A program made the position numbers and the translations under genes. A stretch of DNA of 64,000 nucleotides from Pseudomonas alkylphenolica (GTDB lineage: Bacteria > Pseudomonadota > Gammaproteobacteria > Pseudomonadales > Pseudomonadaceae), in contig NZ_CP009048.1 in the NCBI RefSeq assembly GCF_000746525.1, forward strand, positions 5,345,501 through 5,409,500, in the 5' to 3' direction. The notes beneath the pieces were generated by a model. The model saw nothing but the letters and a program-made list of their open reading frames with translations. It had not been told where the DNA came from and did no database searches. Numbering within the stretch: position 1 is the first letter of the stretch; each line of letters opens with the position of its first letter. Positions 59,252 through 64,000 of this stretch are shown in pieces.

Positions 59252-60684
59252 GCCGAAGTGAAACCGTCTGGATCGTCGACGATGATCGCTCCATCCGCTG
59301 GGTCCTGGAAAAAGCCCTGCAACAGGAAGGCATGACCACCCAGAGTTTCGACAGTGCCGACGGCGTCATGAGCCGCCTGGCCCGGCAGCAGCCGGACGTG
59401 ATCATCTCCGATATCCGCATGCCCGGGGCCAGCGGCCTGGACCTGCTGGCGCAGATTCGCGAGCAGCACCCGCGCCTGCCGGTGATCATCATGACCGCCC
59501 ACTCGGACCTGGACAGCGCGGTGGCGTCCTATCAGGGCGGCGCATTCGAATACCTGCCCAAACCGTTCGACGTCGATGAGGCGGTGTCGCTGGTCAAGCG
59601 CGCCAACCAGCACGCCCAGGAGCAACAGGGCCTGGATATCGCCCCAAGCCTGACCCGTACCCCGGAAATCATCGGCGAGGCGCCGGCGATGCAGGAGGTG
59701 TTCCGCGCCATCGGTCGCCTGAGCCACTCCAACATCACCGTGCTGATCAACGGCGAGTCAGGTACCGGTAAAGAACTGGTGGCTCACGCTCTGCACCGCC
59801 ACAGCCCACGGGCGGCCTCACCGTTCATCGCCCTGAACATGGCGGCAATTCCCAAGGACCTGATGGAGTCCGAGCTGTTCGGTCATGAAAAAGGCGCGTT
59901 TACCGGTGCCGCCAATCTGCGTCGCGGGCGTTTCGAACAGGCCGATGGCGGCACCCTGTTCCTCGACGAAATCGGCGATATGCCGGCCGATACCCAGACC
60001 CGTCTGCTGCGGGTACTGGCCGATGGCGAGTTCTACCGGGTCGGTGGTCATGTGCCGGTGAAAGTCGACGTGCGTATCATCGCCGCGACCCACCAGAACC
60101 TGGAAACCCTGGTGCAGGCCGGCAAGTTCCGTGAAGACCTGTTCCATCGCCTCAACGTGATCCGCATCCATATCCCGCGCCTGGCCGACCGTCGCGAGGA
60201 CATCCCGACCCTGGCCCGGCACTTCCTCGGCCGCGCCGCTCAAGAGCTGGCGGTTGAACCCAAGCTGCTCAAACCCGAGACCGAAGAGTTCATGCGCAAC
60301 CTGCCATGGCCCGGTAACGTGCGCCAGCTGGAGAACACCTGCCGCTGGATCACGGTAATGGCTTCGGGCCGCGAAGTGCATATCGGCGACCTGCCGCCAG
60401 AGCTGCTCAATCTGCCGCAGGACAGCACGCCGGTGACCAACTGGGAGCAGGCGCTGCGCCAATGGGCCGACCAGGCCTTGGCCCGTGGTCAAACCAGCCT
60501 GCTCGACAGCGCCGTGCCGAGCTTCGAACGGATCATGATCGAAATCGCCCTCAAGCACACCGCTGGCCGCCGTCGCGATGCCGCGGTATTGCTCGGCTGG
60601 GGGCGCAATACCCTGACGCGCAAGATCAAGGAGTTGGGGATGAAGGTCGCCGGTGGCGAAGAGGACGGCGACGACGAGGCGTGA
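59248..60684 (+). CDS. ntrC: nitrogen regulation response regulator NtrC
   Basis: This 478-residue sigma54 activator has a receiver domain with phosphoacceptor Asp55 in IISDIRMPG, an AAA+ domain with Walker A GESGTGKE, the sigma54-contact loop GAFTGA and Walker [12 protein letters not shown], and a C-terminal Fis-type helix-turn-helix ([21 protein letters not shown]). Under nitrogen limitation it activates glnA and other genes, and candidate sites for it occur at three promoters in this window. Confidence 0.98.
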   Translation: MSRSETVWIVDDDRSIRWVLEKALQQEGMTTQSFDSADGVMSRLARQQPDVIISDIRMPGASGLDLLAQIREQHPRLPVIIMTAHSDLDSAVASYQGGAFEYLPKPFDVDEAVSLVKRANQHAQEQQGLDIAPSLTRTPEIIGEAPAMQEVFRAIGRLSHSNITVLINGESGTGKELVAHALHRHSPRAASPFIALNMAAIPKDLMESELFGHEKGAFTGAANLRRGRFEQADGGTLFLDEIGDMPADTQTRLLRVLADGEFYRVGGHVPVKVDVRIIAATHQNLETLVQAGKFREDLFHRLNVIRIHIPRLADRREDIPTLARHFLGRAAQELAVEPKLLKPETEEFMRNLPWPGNVRQLENTCRWITVMASGREVHIGDLPPELLNLPQDSTPVTNWEQALRQWADQALARGQTSLLDSAVPSFERIMIEIALKHTAGRRRDAAVLLGWGRNTLTRKIKELGMKVAGGEEDGDDEA

Positions 60685-60696
60685 TCCGGGCGACTG

Positions 60697-60766
60697 GTGG
60701 GAGCGGGCTTGCCCCGCGATAGCGGTTTGTCAGCCCCATCGTATCGCGGGGCAAGCCCGCTCCCAC
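60697..60766. repeat. paired REP palindrome (REPIN, 70-bp class)
   Basis: GTGGGAGC-first unit, 22-nt spacer, reverse complement; both arms perfect. It lies 12 bp after the ntrC stop, in the convergent gap with the hypothetical gene at 60956. The remaining 60767-60955 holds only a weak GGGG-ATT-CCCC hairpin near 60940. Confidence 0.95.
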
Positions 60767-60955
60767 CGCCCCCACATGCACCGAACCTGTGCCCGACGCA
60801 CCGCAGCAAGGCACAAACCCCCGGTAAAACCCCCGTCCCAGCCCGCTAAACCCACTAATCTGCGGGCTGCAATAAAACTGGCACACACCCTGCATTAGTA
60901 TCAGTACTTCCAGTTTTGGGGGCCTTGGTACAGGCAGGCCGGGGATTCCCCTCTT

Positions 60956-61393
60956 TTATTCGTGCAGTCTCACCTGCACACGCCAGCGCCCCTCATCCTC
61001 TGCACCGGCCCAGTTGCCGTGCAGAGGACGGGCCGCGACCAGGGTCACCAGCAACCCGCCATCACTTTTCTGCACCCGCCAACTGACCGGTTTGCCCTGC
61101 TGGCGCAACTGACCCCGGGCAACCTTGCCTTCAGCCTCGAACAGTAAGGCCAGGGTGCCATCGACTTCTTCGCCGTGCAGCTTGGGTTCTTCGTTGAACC
61201 ACAGGTCCAGCCCACCCTCGACCACCTGCACCTGCTCCAGCACCCGCGGCTCGGGCGCGGTCAACCGGCCGATCATCAAGCCCACCAACATGCCGAAAAT
61301 CGCCAGGGAAAACAGCACGCGCGGCCATTGCTGCGAACGCGGGTCCGGTTCAGGAGTAGAATGCTCGCCATCTTTATGCTCGGAGCCGTGCAT
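60956..61393 (-). CDS. uncharacterised single-pass membrane protein
   Basis: This 145-residue protein starts with a charged cytoplasmic segment (MHGSEHKDGEHSTPEPDPRS), then one membrane helix (about residues 25-45, RVLFSLAIFGMLVGLMIGRL), then about 100 residues likely in the periplasm, rich in beta strands, with alternating EEVDGTLALLFEAEGKVARG. I do not recognise the family. Its ATG overlaps that of the divergent trmL (CATG), so the promoter of each gene must lie inside the other. Its 3' end faces ntrC. Confidence 0.75.
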   Translation of the reverse strand: MHGSEHKDGEHSTPEPDPRSQQWPRVLFSLAIFGMLVGLMIGRLTAPEPRVLEQVQVVEGGLDLWFNEEPKLHGEEVDGTLALLFEAEGKVARGQLRQQGKPVSWRVQKSDGGLLVTLVAARPLHGNWAGAEDEGRWRVQVRLHE

Positions 61394-61847
61394 GTTTCAC
61401 GTCATCCTCTTTCAACCAGAGATTCCGCCGAATACTGGCAATATTATAAGGCTGTGCGCCAACAGCGGCTGTCACTTGCACCTGATCGAGCCGATCGGCT
61501 TCGAGCTGGACGACAAGCGTCTGCGCCGCGCCGGGCTGGACTACCACGAGTATGCCACCCTCAAGCGCCACGCCGACCTGCCCAGCTGCCTGGAAAGCCT
61601 CGGCCAGCCGCGCCTGTTCGCCTTCACCACCAAGGCCTCGCACCCCTACCACGAGACGGCATTCCAGCCTGGCGACGCCTTCCTGTTCGGTCCGGAAAGC
61701 CGTGGCCTGCCTGCCGAGGTGCTGGACAGCCTGCCCGCCGAGCAGCGCCTGCGCCTGCCGATGCGGCCGGGATGCCGAAGCCTGAACCTGTCCAATACCG
61801 TGGCAGTGACGGTGTATGAGGCCTGGCGCCAGCAAGGTTTTGCCTGA
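61392..61847 (+). CDS. trmL: tRNA (cytidine/uridine-2'-O-)-methyltransferase TrmL
   Basis: This 151-residue SPOUT methyltransferase modifies the wobble base (position 34) of leucine tRNAs. It begins FHVILFQPEIPPNTGNIIRLC and has the knot motifs LFGPESRGLP and RSLNLSNTVAVTVYE. The ATG at 61392 has GGAG 6 nt upstream and gives the standard length. It is immediately divergent from the hypothetical gene. Confidence 0.96.
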   Translation: MFHVILFQPEIPPNTGNIIRLCANSGCHLHLIEPIGFELDDKRLRRAGLDYHEYATLKRHADLPSCLESLGQPRLFAFTTKASHPYHETAFQPGDAFLFGPESRGLPAEVLDSLPAEQRLRLPMRPGCRSLNLSNTVAVTVYEAWRQQGFA

Positions 61848-61852
61848 ATGCT

Positions 61853-61917
61853 ATCGCGGGGCAAGCCCGCTCCCACAGAGGTTAACTGAACACTGTGGGA
61901 GCGGGCTTGCCCCGCGA
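61853..61917. repeat. paired REP palindrome (variable-spacer class)
   Basis: Two REP units are separated by about 17 nt, starting 6 bp after the trmL stop, in the convergent gap with secB and next to an intrinsic terminator. Confidence 0.94.
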
Positions 61918-61928
61918 AAGAGCCCAAG

Positions 61929-61955
61929 AAAAAAGCGCCCATCAGGGCGCTTTTT
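61929..61955. terminator. bidirectional intrinsic terminator between trmL and secB
   Basis: AGCGCCC-ATCA-GGGCGCT is a perfect 7-bp stem flanked by AAAAA on the left and TTTT on the right, so it can stop transcription from both converging genes. Confidence 0.92.
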
Positions 61956-61973
61956 CGCTACATCGCAACAGGC

Positions 61974-62462
61974 TTATTGCAGCGAAGGGGCTTCGCCAGC
62001 TTCCTGCATGCGTTGCATTTCCTGGGCGTACAGGGCGTCGAAGTTGACTGGCGACAGCATCAGCGCCGGGAACGAACCACGGGTCACCAGGCTGTCCAGT
62101 GCTTCGCGCGCGTACGGGAACAGGATGTTCGGGCAGAACGCACCCAGAGTGTGGCTCATCGAAGCCGCATCGAGATTCTTGATCAGGAAGATACCGGCCT
62201 GCTGGACTTCAGCGATGAAGGCCACTTCGTCAGCGTTCTTGACGGTTACCGACAGGGTCAGTACGACTTCGTGGAAATCGCCTTCCAGACCTTTCTGCTT
62301 GGTGTTCAGGTCCAGGGCAACACTCGGCTCCCACTGCTGACGGAAGATCGCCGGGCTTTTCGGCGCTTCGAACGACAGGTCACGCACATAGATGCGCTGC
62401 AGGGAGAATTGCGGGGTGCTTTCGTCGGCTGCTGCTGCGTCGTTGTTCTGTTGATCAGTCAT
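61974..62462 (-). CDS. secB: protein-export chaperone SecB
   Basis: This 162-residue tetrameric chaperone keeps preproteins unfolded and delivers them to SecA. Recognised by [19 protein letters not shown] near the start and the [20 protein letters not shown] block. It is the last gene of the rhodanese-grxC-secB run, a conserved gammaproteobacterial order. Confidence 0.97.
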   Translation of the reverse strand: MTDQQNNDAAAADESTPQFSLQRIYVRDLSFEAPKSPAIFRQQWEPSVALDLNTKQKGLEGDFHEVVLTLSVTVKNADEVAFIAEVQQAGIFLIKNLDAASMSHTLGAFCPNILFPYAREALDSLVTRGSFPALMLSPVNFDALYAQEMQRMQEAGEAPSLQ

Positions 62463-62503
62463 GACAGATCCTTCTTTCCAGGGTCTTTAATAGGGGTTCT
62501 GGT

Positions 62504-62758
62504 TCAGGCCTTGAGCAAGCCGTCGAGTTTACCGGCGCGCTCAAGGGCATACAGGTCGTCGCAACCGCCGACGTGGGTACTGCCGATCCAGATCTGCGGC
62601 ACCGAGGTACGGCCGGCCTTCTGGCTCATTTCGGCGCGCACCTGCGGCTTGCCATCGACCTTGATCTCTTCGAAGGCCACACCTTTGCTCTGCAGCAGGC
62701 GCTTGGCCTGCGAGCAATAAGGGCAGTAATCGCTGGAATAGACGATGACGTCGCTCAT
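62504..62758 (-). CDS. grxC: glutaredoxin 3
   Basis: This 84-residue dithiol glutaredoxin has the active site CPYC (about residues 12-19, SDYCPYCSQAK), the cis-Pro motif TSVPQIWIG, and the glutathione-binding GGCDDLYAL. It reduces protein disulfides using glutathione, tying to gshB in function only. It starts 1 bp after the stop of the rhodanese gene. Confidence 0.96.
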   Translation of the reverse strand: MSDVIVYSSDYCPYCSQAKRLLQSKGVAFEEIKVDGKPQVRAEMSQKAGRTSVPQIWIGSTHVGGCDDLYALERAGKLDGLLKA

Positions 62759-62759
62759 T

Positions 62760-63176
62760 TCACTTCACCAATGGCAGGTTGTCGGCTTTCCAGCTCGACA
62801 CACCGCCAGACAGCTTGGCAGCGGTGAAACCGGCTTTGAGCAGTTCGCGGGCGGTGGTGCCAGCGTGCTGGCCCATGGCGTCGACGACGATCAGGGTCTT
62901 GTTGGCCTTGTGCTTTTCCAGCTCGCCGATACGCGCGGCGAACTTGTCCTGCGGAATGTTCAGGGCACCGACGATATGGCCAGCGGCGTAATCCTTGGTC
63001 GAACGAATGTCGATCACCAGGCCTTTATCGCTGTTGACCAGCGCGGTCAGCTCGCCAGTGCTCAGGCTGCGTCCGCCTTTGCGCGCTTCGGTGATGATCA
63101 GCAGCACCAGCAGAACGACGAAGATACCAACCAGCAGATAGTGATTTGTTGCGAATTCAATCAGGTGAGCAACCAT
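62760..63176 (-). CDS. yibN: membrane-anchored rhodanese-like protein (YibN-type), no catalytic Cys
   Basis: This 138-residue protein has an N-terminal membrane helix (about residues 10-28, NHYLLVGIFVVLLVLLIITE) and a cytoplasmic rhodanese domain (LVIDIRSTKDYAAGHIVGALNIP). The active-site loop reads IVVDAMGQHAGT, so the nucleophilic Cys is absent, as in E. coli YibN. It is therefore unlikely to transfer sulfur and is more likely a binding module. It heads the yibN-grxC-secB operon, which points to protein export or membrane insertion. Confidence 0.9.
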   Translation of the reverse strand: MVAHLIEFATNHYLLVGIFVVLLVLLIITEARKGGRSLSTGELTALVNSDKGLVIDIRSTKDYAAGHIVGALNIPQDKFAARIGELEKHKANKTLIVVDAMGQHAGTTARELLKAGFTAAKLSGGVSSWKADNLPLVK

Positions 63177-63391
63177 CGGAGGGTGTTCCAGGCCATTAAA
63201 AATGTTGGCCAGTATACACAGCCCCCAAGGTCGGCCAAAGCCCGCCCGACCGGCTTGTCGGCAGTAATTCTCAGCTAACCCCTGCAGTCCGTCGGCCAGC
63301 AGCCGGTGGCGAACAAGGTTAATTCGTCATTCATGGCCAATTTGCCCTAAAATGCGTGTCTTTATCATCTGAACAACCGTGAGTGGGATTG

Positions 63392-64000
63392 ATGACGAGC
63401 ACGCCAAAACCTTTGGTCCTGATCATCCTGGATGGTTTCGGTCACAGCGAAAGCCACGAATACAACGCCATCTATTCGGCCAACACGCCGGTCTACGATC
63501 GCCTGCGCGCTACCCAGCCGCACGGCTTGATCTCCGGCTCCGGCATGGACGTCGGTTTGCCTGACGGACAGATGGGCAACTCCGAGGTCGGCCACATGAA
63601 CCTCGGTGCCGGTCGCGTGGTGTACCAGGACTTTACCCGGGTCACCAAGGCCATCAAGGACGGCGAGTTCTTCGACAACGCCGTACTCTGCGGCGCAGTC
63701 GACAAGGCCGTGGCTGCCGGCAAGGCCGTGCACATCCTCGGCCTGCTGTCCGATGGCGGCGTGCACAGTCACCAGGATCACCTGATCGCCATGGCCGAAC
63801 TGGCTGCTCAGCGTGGTGCCGAGAAAATCTACCTGCACGCCTTCCTCGACGGTCGCGACACGCCGCCGAAAAGCGCGCAATCGTCCATCGAGCTGCTCGA
63901 CGCCACCTTCGCCAAGCTCGGCAAGGGCCGCATCGCCAGCCTGATCGGCCGCTACTTCGCCATGGACCGCGACAACCGCTGGGACCGCGTATCGGCTGCC
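63392..64000 (+). CDS. gpmI: 2,3-bisphosphoglycerate-independent phosphoglycerate mutase, N-terminal part (3' truncated)
   Basis: The first 203 codons of an enzyme normally about 510 residues long; the frame is open at the window end. It interconverts 2- and 3-phosphoglycerate using two Mn ions. Visible are the metal Asp14 in [11 protein letters not shown], the phosphorylated Ser64 in [12 protein letters not shown], and the substrate motif [12 protein letters not shown]. It is divergent from yibN; the 215-bp gap has a TAAAAT -10-like element near 63348 but no clear -35. Confidence 0.97.
   Translation, partial: MTSTPKPLVLIILDGFGHSESHEYNAIYSANTPVYDRLRATQPHGLISGSGMDVGLPDGQMGNSEVGHMNLGAGRVVYQDFTRVTKAIKDGEFFDNAVLCGAVDKAVAAGKAVHILGLLSDGGVHSHQDHLIAMAELAAQRGAEKIYLHAFLDGRDTPPKSAQSSIELLDATFAKLGKGRIASLIGRYFAMDRDNRWDRVSAA

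Noticed and set aside
1..64000. Mobile elements, prophage, CRISPR, toxin-antitoxin or biosynthetic cluster
   Set aside because: No transposase, integrase, direct-repeat array or clustered unknown genes are seen; gene order is that of the conserved Pseudomonas chromosome. The only mobile-like sequences are the REP pairs.
1..64000. tRNA, rRNA or known small RNA genes
   Set aside because: Intergenic gaps were read for cloverleaf-like or known sRNA patterns and none was convincing; the larger gaps are explained by promoters, terminators and REP pairs.

Overview
The window is a stretch of chromosomal core genome from a Pseudomonas, most probably of the P. putida group. The evidence is gene content and order: phaC1-phaZ-phaC2-phaD with convergent phaF/phaI; pyrR-pyrB-pyrC' with a degenerate dihydroorotase; a hut cluster with both HutF and an N-formylglutamate-type HutG; tandem HBM chemoreceptors next to tatABC; and glnA-ntrBC. 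High GC, GTG/TTG starts and many copies of a Pseudomonas-type REP palindrome agree. I count 61 protein genes. Two are cut by the window edges (gshB at the left, gpmI at the right). I see no rRNA, tRNA, insertion sequence, prophage or CRISPR array.

Layout. 1-5746 (+): gshB end, tonB, algH, ruvX and the pyrR-pyrB-pyrC' pyrimidine block. 5913-8280 (+): the HslVU protease and a DUF971 gene. 8281-15303: the medium-chain-length polyhydroxyalkanoate (PHA) locus, with two synthases, a depolymerase and the activator PhaD on +, and the granule proteins PhaF and PhaI plus a PHA-system protein on -. 15429-21401 (+): ubiE-ubiJ-ubiB, hisI-hisE, tatA-tatB-tatC, rsmE. 21481-25591 (+): two chemoreceptors with HBM-type sensor regions. 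25713-28284 (-): a polar amino acid ABC importer. 28475-34424 (-): opgGH osmoregulated glucan synthesis, dtd, pip. 34587-44529: the complete five-enzyme histidine degradation cluster, with the permease and HutD on -, the repressor HutC on - and hutF divergent on +. 44605-52446: lipocalin and small lipoprotein, a dCache chemoreceptor, DUF924, fbp, glgP, a YkgJ-type cysteine protein. 52625-61393: typA, thiI, glnA, ntrB, ntrC and a small membrane protein. 61392-64000: trmL, secB, grxC, a rhodanese-like membrane protein and the start of gpmI.

How it works together. The most coherent regulatory theme is nitrogen control. The window encodes NtrB/NtrC, and three promoters (glnA, ntrB, hutU) each carry a sigma54 -24/-12 element with an NtrC-like palindrome about 110-140 bp upstream. 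At hutU a HutC operator also lies over the expected transcription start, so inducer release and nitrogen activation would meet at one promoter. The second theme is a family of 14 paired REP palindromes. Five are copies of an exact 70-bp unit with a conserved 22-nt spacer. A pair occupies every one of the seven convergent gene junctions and none of the seven divergent ones.

I found no clearly novel multigene system. The items most worth following up are the REP distribution, the three-promoter NtrC set, a chemoreceptor whose amino-acid-binding motif is intact except at one position, and the divergent trmL/hypothetical pair whose start codons overlap.
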